Shown piece after piece: positions 53,656-62,638 of a stretch of 64,000 nt of DNA. This stretch comes from Chitinophagaceae bacterium (GTDB lineage Bacteria; Bacteroidota; Bacteroidia; Chitinophagales; Chitinophagaceae). Made by a program: the position numbers and the translations under genes. Within the stretch, counting starts at the first letter, position 1, and every line of letters starts with the position of its first letter. The notes under the pieces were generated by a model. That model saw nothing but the letters and a program-made list of their open reading frames with translations. It did not search any database and was not told the origin of the DNA. The DNA lies in assembly GCA_016721085.1 (NCBI GenBank), contig JADKJI010000031.1:5656-69655 (forward strand), written 5' to 3'.

Positions 53656-54513
53656 TTATTGCAAAACAATTGGAAAATGCTGTCCAAGTATGGTAACTGT
53701 TGCATTCCCATCGCAACCAGTACTACCATAATCCAAAGTAATTTTTGGCATGGCCGTTTCAGTTAAATCTATTTTACCACTTTCGAACCACTGGCAGTTC
53801 ATTTTACGAACCAATTCTGAAGTAATGGTAAGACTATAATTGCTGCCATCAGCTAGTATACCACTTGCATCTCCGGTAATAGTATATACGTCATCCAGAA
53901 TATTCAAAGGAGTACTATATCCTTGTTTCCACTCACGGTACCGGGTACTTATCCATGTTGAAAAAGCTGTAGCACCTGGTCTTGTAACTTCCCCAGTCAC
54001 TTCCACTTTATAAACAAGGTTACCAGAATTGTTTAATCCCTGGTTAGTGATCTTTTTTGTACCACCTATCTTGTATTCATTTACGTAGTAATTATCTAAA
54101 CTGATTGTTACAACAGTTCCTGTTTGACGATACTGACCTGTATAGGTTGCCAATATTTTACCTCTGCGCATACGACCATCCAAACAAAGACAGTTGCTGG
54201 TTCCAAAATCGATTGTAATCGTTCTTGGATTGGCTGAAGTATCAACTGTAACTGAAACACAATTAGACCCAAGTGGTCCAAAGGGTGATTGTGAACCACC
54301 AGTGCCATAAGCCCCTAATAATACTGCACTGTTCAATGCGGCCTGATCTACAATGGTAGTCACATCGTTGTACTGAGACTCTGCAATAGCATTTGTTTCA
54401 GCGGCCAGGGTTTTTGATTTTTCAGTATCTCCTGCATTTTTCTTACAGGAAACCATGAATGTAGTTGAGAAAATGGCTAAAATAGCCATTGAGGTGAGTA
54501 AGGTTCTCTTCAT
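53656..54513 (-). CDS. Lipoprotein of unknown function
   Basis: Lipobox FMVSC at the signal end, then a Lys/Asn/Glu linker and about 240 residues of mainly beta sequence (VVTISLDNYYVNEYKIGGTKKI, LTITSELVRKMNCQWFESGKI, PKITLDYGSTGCDGNATVTI). Four Cys in the mature part could form disulfides. No domain recognised; Bacteroidota have many such surface or periplasmic lipoproteins. Divergent from the next gene. Confidence 0.75.
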   Translation of the reverse strand: MKRTLLTSMAILAIFSTTFMVSCKKNAGDTEKSKTLAAETNAIAESQYNDVTTIVDQAALNSAVLLGAYGTGGSQSPFGPLGSNCVSVTVDTSANPRTITIDFGTSNCLCLDGRMRRGKILATYTGQYRQTGTVVTISLDNYYVNEYKIGGTKKITNQGLNNSGNLVYKVEVTGEVTRPGATAFSTWISTRYREWKQGYSTPLNILDDVYTITGDASGILADGSNYSLTITSELVRKMNCQWFESGKIDLTETAMPKITLDYGSTGCDGNATVTILGQHFPIVLQ

Positions 54514-54664
54514 AAAGTATTGATTTTACGTGTCGGATTAAAAGCTGACTTGTATAAACGTTTTTTACGGCTTTTTGGTGTAAAAAAAACAGCTCTTTCT
54601 ACAGGCAATTTGTAACCCATTTTACAATGGAATCGTCTTATACTCGTTATTTAAAATTAATACA

Positions 54665-55553
54665 ATGAAAACCACGTATTTACCCTCTTACAGACAGTTA
54701 TATATAGCGATATTATTGCTATTGACGGTAGCCTGCAAAAAGGGGAAAACAACTATCCAGGAACGTAGTTTTTACATGGGAGTTACCCCATGGTCCGCCG
54801 ATTTTACAGTGGCTGATGTAGATACTTCTTATTCATTTATCAATAACTATTGCGATATTATATCCAATCACTTTGATGAAGGAATACCTTATGAAGAGGC
54901 AGTAAAAAACGCAGCAGCACCTATTGCGTTACAAGATGACATCAATTACCGGCTCCTAAAAACCTCGTCTTCTAAAAGAGTCTTTTTGAGTGTTTCTGCA
55001 CTTAACCTAACCAGAAAAGAGAAGTCGGATTATTATAGCAAAAGCATAGTAACAGATAGCATTAAAAACTACTGGAAACAACTCGACTTCGATCATCCTA
55101 AAATAATAACAGCCTACATCAATTATATAAGTTGGCTAATAGACGCTTTCAAACCAATCTATATAAATTTCGGAGTTGAAAGTAATAATCCGCTTTGGGA
55201 TGCAACTGCTTTCATACATTACACAAATTTCATCAGTAATGTATACTCGCAATTAAAGGTTAAATATCCCGGCATTTAACATTCCAGCTTACAGTTTACA
55301 AAAAGATGGCAAGGAAGAATGGCAAGACAGCTACCTAAAAAAAGTACTGGAACTATGTCAATCACAAAAAGCGAAATTCCTGATATGGTTCTGCTCCAAA
55401 GATTATGACGCCGCTGTAGTCCGCATGAAACAACTAGGCATCTACCAGGATCTCTTTGGTTTCTGGAAAGACACTGGATTGAAAGATGAGAATGGAAGAG
55501 AGAGAAAAGCGATGCGGAGGTGGGTGGAGTGGGTTGGTAAGCGGAGGGCTTGA
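54665..55553 (+). CDS. TIM-barrel-like lipoprotein (possible glycosidase), broken
   Basis: Lipobox LTVAC. The mature part starts FYMGVTPWSADFTVAD and has ISNHFDEGIPYEEAV, KRVFLSVSALNLTR and YINFGVESNNPLWD, the last resembling a GH-A-type strand-4 region with Asn/Glu. The frame stops at 55279. Removing one T from TTT 55275-55277 continues into NIPAYSLQKDGKEEWQDSY and FLIWFCSKDYD, ending 55553, about 295 residues. That is short for a full barrel, so more sequence may be missing at this joint. Substrate unknown. Confidence 0.55.
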
Positions 55554-55555
55554 TG

Positions 55556-55940
55556 CTTTTGCCTAAGGCTTAAGGCTTAAGGCCTAAAGCTTAGGGCTAC
55601 AAAATACAGAATACATTTTACCGCAGAGGCGTTTGTTTGTGGGAGGATTGGAAAAAAGAAAAGAAGGGGGGGGGGGCGGGGCCCCAAAAGAGCCCCAGAA
55701 AAAAAAAAAAAGGGACAATATCCTGGCAGCGAAATTAATCCTATCGTTAAGAACATGCCGTCTGACGACCTCCGCTTTATAGCTAGAATGTCCGTTGCAT
55801 CTCTTCTTCCTTTCAAATCAGTCCCTAGGTCGCGCAACTGCTCTTTACTTTATGATACTGAGCAACCCCTGCTTGCGTTAGCGGCAAAATGTATTTTGTA
55901 TTAGCCCTAGGCCTTAGGCCCTAAGCCTTAGGCAAAATCA
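55556..55940. repeat. Degraded nested repeat with homopolymer runs
   Basis: Outer arms GCCTAAGGCTTAAGGCTTAAGG (55559-55583) and CCTAGGCCTTAGGCCCTAAGCC (55905-55930). Inside, ACATTTTACCGCAGAGGCG at 55613-55630 faces GCGGCAAAATGTATTTTG at 55882-55899, plus a remnant of the GGTCGCGCAGCGACC unit near 55828. At 55666-55676 there is a run of 11 G and at 55699-55711 one of 13 A, unlike anything else here. Lies between convergent genes; no gene. Confidence 0.7.
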
Positions 55941-56567
55941 TCAAGCTTTCTTAAATATCCGATACAACTGAATAATAGCAGTAAGTACAAAAATACTCCC
56001 AATAATGATATTCATAGTGGCATTATGCGCATTCACCCAATCGATCATCAGGTAACCTCCATAAATGAAAACGAGATTACCAGTGAATGTGCCTGTTCCA
56101 ATGCCGAATATATAAGCCCAGTAATGATCTTTTCGAGGTAATAATACTTTCTTGGAGAAAAGAACAGCACTCCATCCGAACCAGAATGGTATTTGCATTG
56201 GACTAATGCTGCTCATAACTACACCTAACCAGAAACGGGGCAGTGTATTCGACAAAATCATATTCTTCCCTTCCGAAGTTTTTCCGGCAGCTATAAAGCT
56301 GGAAATGGCTAAGGCAAGCACTACTACAACAGTGGCCCATTCCAGCCATTTGAAAAACTTCTCATTTTTTCTTACCCAGTCCATGGCAACCAATGATAAC
56401 CTTACATAGATCATTTCAACAGTGAGAGCGCCTATAGAAAAATAAAGGGCTGGAGTAACACCATCTGAAACAGAAATCTGAAGAGCAGCTACATTAAGCG
56501 TTCCCAATGGAAGGGTTCCCAAAAAACTGATGAATAATCCTGTAAAAAAGATTTTGATGTATTGCAT
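55941..56567 (-). CDS. LysE-family amino acid exporter
   Basis: 208 residues in about six helices with the family opening (FFTGLFISFLGTLPLGTLNVAALQISV) and a central SSISPMQIPFWFGWSAVLFS helix. Exports amino acids or related solutes from the cytoplasm. The gene stands alone upstream of the ATP-grasp group on the minus strand. Substrate not predictable. Confidence 0.85.
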   Translation of the reverse strand: MQYIKIFFTGLFISFLGTLPLGTLNVAALQISVSDGVTPALYFSIGALTVEMIYVRLSLVAMDWVRKNEKFFKWLEWATVVVVLALAISSFIAAGKTSEGKNMILSNTLPRFWLGVVMSSISPMQIPFWFGWSAVLFSKKVLLPRKDHYWAYIFGIGTGTFTGNLVFIYGGYLMIDWVNAHNATMNIIIGSIFVLTAIIQLYRIFKKA

Positions 56568-56675
56568 CCAAACTTATTAACCAGTTATTGAAATTCTATG
56601 GGTGATAAAAGGAAATATCTACACGAATATATTAATGAAAAGCAGACCAGAAAATGATTTATCTTCTAATAGCAC

Positions 56676-57740
56676 TTATACTGGCATTGCATCTAACTTA
56701 CTGCTCCATAATTCGTCTTCTTTGAACATAGCAATACCTTGTCGGAAACTCATGTAAGGGACACCCTTCTTATGATTGATACGACTGATACGCCAAAGCA
56801 ATACCCAATGCCTTATTATCTCTTTCCAGGCAAAGAAAAGCGAGTGCTTAGGGTCATACATATGCGTGGGTTCAGAACCGGCACCATTCACTTCAATAAT
56901 GCAAAGCTTTTTTCCAAATCGTAAATCTTCCCAATTATCGAATCGAATATCCAGACGCCCATAATAAAAATCAGGTATCTGCTTACAAATGGCATCAAAG
57001 CTGTTAAGCAGTGTTTCATCCAACAGGTGACTATCATCCAGAAATAAAGCACCTCTCGCATGATTTCCATAAGGTGAGATGATCATTTTACTTCCCTCTT
57101 CAAGTACTGTATTCCATATTTCCTTATGCATCGCTTCAAAAGCAGACATATACAATAAGGCACGGGATTGTCTCTTTAACAACTGACTTACGGTTGCTTT
57201 CCCATCTCCTGTTATACTCATGAACTCCTTCCTAACAATTCCCGTTATCTGTCCTTTATCCTCTCCCGGGATTCTGCAATAGAAAATACCCACTTCATTC
57301 TTATATGCTACATATTCCTGGATATGAAAATCGAGGCAGGCAGTAGATACATATCTACTCACATCTTCATCATCCTTCAATGCCTTCACTCCTCTTCCTC
57401 TTCCTCCAATATCAGGTTTTCCAATAAGAGGATAAGACAGACCATTTTCTTTCAATTGTTTCAGTACAATATTACCATTGGCTGGCAATGAGAAATAAAG
57501 TGTTTTTGGTTGTAAATGCTGAGGAATCAAAGGGGCGATATCTTTCTTGGATTCATTTAAGAATCCCCCGTTCTTTATTGAAGGATTAGATGCTGAAAAA
57601 AAGAAAAAGGATCGGGCTCTTATACAAAGGAAAATCCAAACAGGATAGATTAGAATATAGACAGAAGTGAAACTCCAGTATTCCCAATTAAATAAGCGAA
57701 TAAAAAAGGGTCGGTGCAGAATACGTTGAAAAAGGGTCAT
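56676..57740 (-). CDS. ATP-grasp domain-containing protein
   Basis: 354 residues. An N-terminal hydrophobic segment (YWSFTSVYILIYPVWIFLCI) suggests membrane association. The ATP-grasp core shows YPLIGKPDIGGRGRGVKAL, FHIQEYVAYKNEVGIFYCR, FYYGRLDIRFDNWED and IIEVNGAGSEPTHMYDP, the last with metal-binding Glu and Asn. Family members ligate a carboxylate to an amine or thiol; the substrate is unknown. It starts 2 bases after the NRDE gene stop, so is co-translated with it. Confidence 0.88.
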   Translation of the reverse strand: MTLFQRILHRPFFIRLFNWEYWSFTSVYILIYPVWIFLCIRARSFFFFSASNPSIKNGGFLNESKKDIAPLIPQHLQPKTLYFSLPANGNIVLKQLKENGLSYPLIGKPDIGGRGRGVKALKDDEDVSRYVSTACLDFHIQEYVAYKNEVGIFYCRIPGEDKGQITGIVRKEFMSITGDGKATVSQLLKRQSRALLYMSAFEAMHKEIWNTVLEEGSKMIISPYGNHARGALFLDDSHLLDETLLNSFDAICKQIPDFYYGRLDIRFDNWEDLRFGKKLCIIEVNGAGSEPTHMYDPKHSLFFAWKEIIRHWVLLWRISRINHKKGVPYMSFRQGIAMFKEDELWSSKLDAMPV

Positions 57741-57742
57741 GA

Positions 57743-58468
57743 TCAGCTAAGCTGGTTTTTATCAATGGACAACTGACCTGTATGATGAGAATCGTTCTTT
57801 AAATCTAGATAGTGCATTGCTGCTTCCTTATTCGACAACTCAAGGGCTGTAACACTTACTGTGAAAACCACCCCATCCCTGTTCATCTTCAGATCGTTTT
57901 GAGGATCACCATCACCTGTAAATTGGTGAAAGTGTAAAATAGCATCCAGACTTGGCTGGCTATTTTTTTTCCTCCATTCTTCAAACCAGATATTTCTTTT
58001 TTCAATTACCAGAGCATCATAAAGGGTTACTGAAGACCAGATATGGGCCTTTGTTTCATCTAATAACTGGTGGTGTTTTGTTGTACCATCCCATCTGCAT
58101 TCGAATAAATGACCTTCATCCCAAACAATGGCTGTAAAAGGTTCTATACCTGCCAGCTTCATTGCCAAAAAGCTATTGAACGGCGTAGCTCCTTCAATCA
58201 AATCTAACAAAACCATCCCCCTGCTCTTTCTATAAGGTGGTTTTGGCTCATGGGCTTCGAGCCCCCCATTCAGGAATACTATGGCATTTCCGTTTTGATG
58301 ACAAGCCATCCAGGTGCCTCCTGCATCAGCATCTTTTGGGAAGATTATACGACCCGAGGTAAATTCATACACGGTTGGAGGAACGGCATCTTTACGCCAT
58401 TTTTTCTCATCCCTGTTAGATGTAATATATAGTTTCCCGTTACCTGGTATGAAGGTTACTGTGCACAT
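57743..58468 (-). CDS. NRDE-family protein (TANGO2-like)
   Basis: 241 residues beginning MCTVTFIPGNGKLYITSNRDEKKW, with Cys 2 as the presumed N-terminal nucleophile residue and the NRDE motif at 18-21. Then GTWMACHQNGNAIVFLNGG. Related to eukaryotic TANGO2; the function is poorly defined, with heme or lipid links suggested. Its start overlaps the end of the DinB gene by 13 bases, so three genes form one operon. Confidence 0.9.
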   Translation of the reverse strand: MCTVTFIPGNGKLYITSNRDEKKWRKDAVPPTVYEFTSGRIIFPKDADAGGTWMACHQNGNAIVFLNGGLEAHEPKPPYRKSRGMVLLDLIEGATPFNSFLAMKLAGIEPFTAIVWDEGHLFECRWDGTTKHHQLLDETKAHIWSSVTLYDALVIEKRNIWFEEWRKKNSQPSLDAILHFHQFTGDGDPQNDLKMNRDGVVFTVSVTALELSNKEAAMHYLDLKNDSHHTGQLSIDKNQLS

Positions 58469-58956
58469 TTATTCCTAAACTTAACTGTGGACGATGCTAC
58501 CCCGAAATTTTCAGGGAGGGATATAGAAGCTAATTCATTTAATCCAACCCTAATAAGGGCCATATGGTGAATGGTATGCTCAAGATTATAGGCTATTTCC
58601 CTGTAATAATTAGTGGCAATACGAAGTGGTGAAGTATCATTATCGTCGTAATTAGCTTCCAGAACAAGCTCCTTATTTTCCTTTTCCAATTCAGGATGAA
58701 GACTTAATAATATGGATTTTGCCAGTTCTTTATCGGTTTCGATAGTAATATCTCTCTTCCGATTTTCATAGTTCACGATGCCTGATTCATACCCTAATTC
58801 CAAACATTGAAAAAGTTCAATGATATGGCGAACATGCTGACCAATCGTATTATTAGACAGTGAGGTGCTTGGTTGTACATATTCCTGTTGCTGGAGATTA
58901 TCCAGCGTTGCAGTTAATTGAACAAACACAGTCTTTACTGCATTCTGTAATGACAT
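58456..58956 (-). CDS. DinB family protein
   Basis: 166 residues, four-helix DinB fold. Metal-binding His are in GQHVRHIIELFQCLE near 39-53 and EHTIHHMALIRVG near 126-138. Possible thiol-dependent S-transferase. Upstream gene of the NRDE/ATP-grasp operon. Confidence 0.85.
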   Translation of the reverse strand: MSLQNAVKTVFVQLTATLDNLQQQEYVQPSTSLSNNTIGQHVRHIIELFQCLELGYESGIVNYENRKRDITIETDKELAKSILLSLHPELEKENKELVLEANYDDNDTSPLRIATNYYREIAYNLEHTIHHMALIRVGLNELASISLPENFGVASSTVKFRNKCAQ

Positions 58957-59050
58957 TCTTCAAAAATTGTAGGTGCAAAATACGTTTAATTCCAATCCCA
59001 TTTACAACAAAGCTGTTCTTCTTTACATATGACTTATATCAACCTTATTA

Positions 59051-59593
59051 CTAGCTTTTTGTTGCCAGTACATCTAAGGAAACGGTCACTTTATCACCCA
59101 TTGTAAAACTACCACCACCGACACCGAAATCCCGGCGATTTATGGTAAACTCGCCTTTAAACTGGAATCCACCTGCCACAGGAATGGCAGTGAATGGAAA
59201 AGAGATATCAAGGGTGGTTTCCTTTATTGTCAATTTACCACTAAAATTCCAGGTGTCTTTTCTGGAGCCAACAGAAATTTTTGTAGATACGAGTTTTATT
59301 ACCGGAAAGTTTTTGACATCGAAATAATCTTTTTCCCTCAAATGGTCATCCCGCATATCAATGCCTGTATTCACAGTCTTGGCGTCTACCTGTGCTTGTA
59401 TGGAAGCGGAAGCTATAGCAGCAGGATCAAACTGAATTATACTTGTTAAGCCTGTAAACTTGCCATTTACTGAAACCCCAAGGTTTTTTATCTTAAACTG
59501 AATACTTGAAGAACCGGGCACTGCCTGTAAAGCTTGAGCACGCAACGAAGAAGCACTAACCAGCAACAGCATTGACACTATAAATAGCCTCAT
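59051..59593 (-). CDS. Periplasmic YceI-family lipid-binding protein
   Basis: ATG 59593 opens on the signal peptide (MRLFIVSMLLLVSASSLRAQ). The mature lipocalin-like barrel shows SIQFKIKNLGVSVNGKFTGL, the MRDDHLREKDYFDVKNFPVI motif and FTINRRDFGVGGGSFTMGDKV. YceI proteins bind isoprenoids such as quinones in the periplasm. Last gene of the operon with DM13, an outer membrane protein, DoxX and YHS genes. Confidence 0.94.
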   Translation of the reverse strand: MRLFIVSMLLLVSASSLRAQALQAVPGSSSIQFKIKNLGVSVNGKFTGLTSIIQFDPAAIASASIQAQVDAKTVNTGIDMRDDHLREKDYFDVKNFPVIKLVSTKISVGSRKDTWNFSGKLTIKETTLDISFPFTAIPVAGGFQFKGEFTINRRDFGVGGGSFTMGDKVTVSLDVLATKS

Positions 59594-59659
59594 TTTTTTC
59601 ACTTTGTAGGTCAAATTTACACCCAAAATCTGTTAAAGAAATTCAGCATTTCATTGAAA

Positions 59660-60088
59660 TTACCGCTTTAACAAAAGGGCTGAACCAAACAAATGGTTAT
59701 ACTTTTCACAATGTATCAACACATATCGGTATTCCATGAAATCAGGCCTGTTAATAATAGAGTATTGCTGGTCGCCAGAAAGCCCTTTTAGGCTACCCAA
59801 CCGAAGGAAATTCAGAGGTTGTTGTTCCTTCGATAAATAGATTTTCAAGTCTGGTCCACTATTCACACTAAACCCATCAATTCGTAATGATAGCACCCCA
59901 ATTGAATCCAATATTTTTACGGAGCCCATTGCATTCCCATAAGGCCCGGCAATAAATTGACCCGTATATAGAATCTTAGACACAGTAGTATCTAATACTG
60001 GAGGAACTTCTACAGCTTTTTCTGGTGTGCCGGTTTTTGTACAGGAAAAAAGCCCAATAACTATTGCGAATAATAAACAGTATTTCAT
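59660..60088 (-). CDS. DM13 domain lipoprotein
   Basis: Lipobox LFSC, then a DM13 domain (ILYTGQFIAGPYGNAMGSVKIL, FSVNSGPDLKIYLSKE, YRYVLIHCEKYNHLFGSALL) with the characteristic Cys near the end. DM13 is proposed to take part in electron transfer. 11 bases after the preceding gene. Confidence 0.9.
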   Translation of the reverse strand: MKYCLLFAIVIGLFSCTKTGTPEKAVEVPPVLDTTVSKILYTGQFIAGPYGNAMGSVKILDSIGVLSLRIDGFSVNSGPDLKIYLSKEQQPLNFLRLGSLKGLSGDQQYSIINRPDFMEYRYVLIHCEKYNHLFGSALLLKR

Positions 60089-60099
60089 AGTATAAGTTT

Positions 60100-60840
60100 T
60101 TAGAATATAAAATACGACACCCCTATACCCAGATTATTTGCCTTATTTCTGAATCGATTATTGATTGTACCATCATCATATACCTGAGAAACAGATTGAC
60201 TCTTGTATTCAATAAAAATGAACTGGTAAAACGCCTTGACCCTAATCTTTTTATTTAGGGAATATCCAAGCAGAAATTCCGAATTCAGACTACCCTTATC
60301 ATGGTCACCGGTAAGCAGAAGATTAAATGAGGAAGGCTTTACGTTAGGATCAGTAGTTGTCTGTCCATTATTTGTAAAAACAGCACTCCCCTTTCTTCCA
60401 AAACTAGCTCCGATAATATCAATATTACATCCCGCATACCATTTATCGGAAAAATGATACCCCAGGTTAAATTGAAGATTCAATGAGTTGGTAAAAGGTC
60501 TTTGCACTGTAAGTGTATCAAAATTGGCCTCATTTTGTCCAGCAAAAACAATAAGAAAAGGGAACGTAAAACTTCTTGTATATTTTGCCGGTCCAGCAGA
60601 AATGAAATCCTTTTTAGACCCCATATAACTAGACAGTCGCAATCCTGTTCCAATTTCCCATTTCTGTTTTTTCCCAATTCGTTTTGCAAAGTTGTAGGAT
60701 AGTGAAAAAGCACCCTGTGATTGCCCAACAGATATTCCAACATCCACCCAATTGGTAAACTTCTTGTTTTCTTTTTGTGCTACCAGTGGAGATAAAAAGA
60801 TGAAACAGCAAAGAATAAGGTTTATTATTTTCTTGATCAT
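60100..60840 (-). CDS. Outer membrane beta-barrel protein of unknown function
   Basis: 246 residues: signal peptide (IINLILCCFIFLSPLVAQ), then alternating strands (VDVGISVGQSQGAFSLSYNF, FTNSLNLQFNLGYHFSDKWYAGC, KKIRVKAFYQFIFIEYKS) ending with Ile-Phe. Probable barrel embedded in the outer membrane. Overlaps the DoxX gene stop by four bases (ATGA). Confidence 0.75.
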   Translation of the reverse strand: MIKKIINLILCCFIFLSPLVAQKENKKFTNWVDVGISVGQSQGAFSLSYNFAKRIGKKQKWEIGTGLRLSSYMGSKKDFISAGPAKYTRSFTFPFLIVFAGQNEANFDTLTVQRPFTNSLNLQFNLGYHFSDKWYAGCNIDIIGASFGRKGSAVFTNNGQTTTDPNVKPSSFNLLLTGDHDKGSLNSEFLLGYSLNKKIRVKAFYQFIFIEYKSQSVSQVYDDGTINNRFRNKANNLGIGVSYFIF

Positions 60841-61229
60841 GAAGTTCTTTTTGGTAAAAATTTAAGAAGTTGTTCTCTTTTTACTCCTACAATTATGAGG
60901 CAACATACCCACACAATAACACCGTAAATAAACAATCCGTAATCACCGTCAAACTTTATTCCAAGTGTTGTAAAATGAAAGAAGATAGCACCACTCATCA
61001 GTCCTAATCCTATGAGTGCACCAATGGCAGTTGTTGCCGGTATCAGAATCAGTATCGATGCAATCAATTCTCCAACACCCGTTCCAATTCTACCCCAAGG
61101 CTCCATATTCAACATAGTAAAGAGCTTTACAGATTGTTCATGGCCGGTAAACTTGAAATAAAGAGTTTGCAACATTATAACAGCAGCCAAAATTTTCAAT
61201 ACCCAAAGCAGTACAGTAGTCAGTTTCAT
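60837..61229 (-). CDS. DoxX-family membrane protein
   Basis: 130 residues, four hydrophobic helices with the DoxX pattern (LKILAAVIMLQTLYFKFTGH, WGRIGTGVGELIASILILIP, GAIFFHFTTLGIKFDGDYGL). Members are quinone- or thiol-linked membrane proteins. 20 bases after the YHS gene. Confidence 0.88.
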   Translation of the reverse strand: MKLTTVLLWVLKILAAVIMLQTLYFKFTGHEQSVKLFTMLNMEPWGRIGTGVGELIASILILIPATTAIGALIGLGLMSGAIFFHFTTLGIKFDGDYGLFIYGVIVWVCCLIIVGVKREQLLKFLPKRTS

Positions 61230-61249
61230 ACAATGATTGTTTTATTGAA

Positions 61250-61717
61250 TTAACGGTAAATTTTTAACCAATTCTTATCGGCGTTTTGTTTCAGATTTGA
61301 TTCATCCTTATTCCAATCTGTAAGCGTATTATTCAAGAAGCGGTTATAGAACAGATATAATTTTCCGGCAACAATCTTGAATGTTTTGGGATCTACTTCC
61401 ACTTTTTCTCCTTTGGCACCCATTGCATAAGCGCACCATCCACCATATTGGGGCTCGTATTGATCCGGACTTTTCTTAAATGCGTCTTTATTGGTTTGGG
61501 AAGAAAAATAATAGGTGACACCCTGATAAAAAACAGAAAGATCTTTAGATCCCTTTACCGCTTTTGCTTGTAAAAAATAGGCTACTGGGTCGTACCCCTG
61601 TATAGCCACTTTATTATCAAGGTTAAATTGTTTCTGACGTAATCCAGTGGCATCCTGAGCCATTAAACCAGTACTTACAAATAGTATCAGTACCGCAGAC
61701 ATTACAAATTGTTTCAT
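61250..61717 (-). CDS. Secreted YHS domain protein
   Basis: 155 residues. Signal peptide (MKQFVMSAVLILFVSTGLMAQ), then a YHS-like domain (VAIQGYDPVAYFLQAKAVKGSKD, YYFSSQTNKDAFKKSPDQYEPQYGGWCAYAM) with Cys as a possible metal ligand. First gene of the operon controlled from 61792-61836. Confidence 0.9.
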   Translation of the reverse strand: MKQFVMSAVLILFVSTGLMAQDATGLRQKQFNLDNKVAIQGYDPVAYFLQAKAVKGSKDLSVFYQGVTYYFSSQTNKDAFKKSPDQYEPQYGGWCAYAMGAKGEKVEVDPKTFKIVAGKLYLFYNRFLNNTLTDWNKDESNLKQNADKNWLKIYR

Positions 61718-61791
61718 TTTTTTAAGATTGAGTAGTAATTGGTCAACAAACGATTACCAAAGGGCATATTCCGTTTGATTGTTTGATGAAA

Positions 61792-61799
61792 CAAAAGTA
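61792..61799 (-). promoter_or_regulatory. Probable -7 element of the YHS operon promoter
   Basis: CAAAAGTA on the plus strand is TACTTTTG on the minus strand, matching TAnnTTTG. It gives a leader of about 68 bases before the YHS start and places the Crp-like site near -42. Confidence 0.5.
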
Positions 61800-61820
61800 A
61801 TCCAGTCTGCAGCCAGCTAA

Positions 61821-61836
61821 TGTCAGTTAGATGACA
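61821..61836. promoter_or_regulatory. Crp/Fnr-type operator TGTCA-N6-TGACA
   Basis: Perfect inverted repeat with six-base spacer; flanks CTAA and CTAA/TTAG extend the symmetry. It overlaps the end of the crp-like gene and is centred about 30 bases upstream of the -7 element, the position of class II Crp activators. Confidence 0.55.
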
Positions 61837-62528
61837 CTAACCATTTTTTGAAATCCTTTAACATCTGGGAAGCAGAGCTGCTGGCGTGTAATGTGCACCA
61901 GATTGGCATCAGCCATTTCATTAAGTAAGGTAGTAACAGTCTGTCGGCTCGACCCTATAAGATTAGCGATATCCTCATGAGTCAGATAATTATTGATACA
62001 ATAGCCTTTGGGCGTATCTTTTCCCTCTTGCATTAGCAGCAATTTACCAAGGAAGAACAGAAGCCTTGTTTTTACATCTTTTCGCAAAAGGTTTTGTAAC
62101 CGGCTCTCTAAAATCCTCAACTTAGCACCCATTTGCCGGTTATACTTCAATGCCAACTCTGGTTTTTTGGCCAATAGTTTTTCGAAATCATCAATCGTGA
62201 AAGCACAAAGACTTACATCTGATTTGTAGGCTTTGGCAAATTCACCATTCAGGTTATTTTTTTCCAGGGTTATCTGGCCGAATATCTCGCCCTTCTGAAT
62301 GATCTCTTTAATCACCTCTCTGCCCTGTTCATCTATATATCCCACTTTAATGAACCCTTCTTTCAGGAAATATAATTTGTTATGATGTTGGGCTTCAAAA
62401 TAAACGAAATCATTCTTTTTTGTTTCCAGATATCGGTGAACGATCTTCAATTCCTCATACTCCTCATCTGTAATATGAGACCACAAGTCGTAGTTCCTTA
62501 TAAGAAGCATTTTTTCGTCAAACGACAT
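61827..62528 (-). CDS. Crp/Fnr-family transcriptional regulator
   Basis: 233 residues: cyclic-nucleotide-like sensor barrel (LYFLKEGFIKVGYIDEQGREV, GEIFGQITLEKNN), dimer helix (LALKYNRQMGAKLRILESRL), and C-terminal helix-turn-helix (THEDIANLIGSSRQTVTTLLNEM). No Cys cluster typical of an oxygen-sensing Fnr is evident. Its gene precedes the YHS operon, and the palindrome inside its end makes it the likely activator. Confidence 0.93.
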   Translation of the reverse strand: MSFDEKMLLIRNYDLWSHITDEEYEELKIVHRYLETKKNDFVYFEAQHHNKLYFLKEGFIKVGYIDEQGREVIKEIIQKGEIFGQITLEKNNLNGEFAKAYKSDVSLCAFTIDDFEKLLAKKPELALKYNRQMGAKLRILESRLQNLLRKDVKTRLLFFLGKLLLMQEGKDTPKGYCINNYLTHEDIANLIGSSRQTVTTLLNEMADANLVHITRQQLCFPDVKGFQKMVSVI

Positions 62529-62638
62529 GGGAGGTAATTAATTATGTCCTCTAAATTACAAAAACCAGCCATATATGTTCGGGTAAACTACCCACCTTGA
62601 ATCAACAAATTCAATATATTTACAAAAGAATAGCTTTT

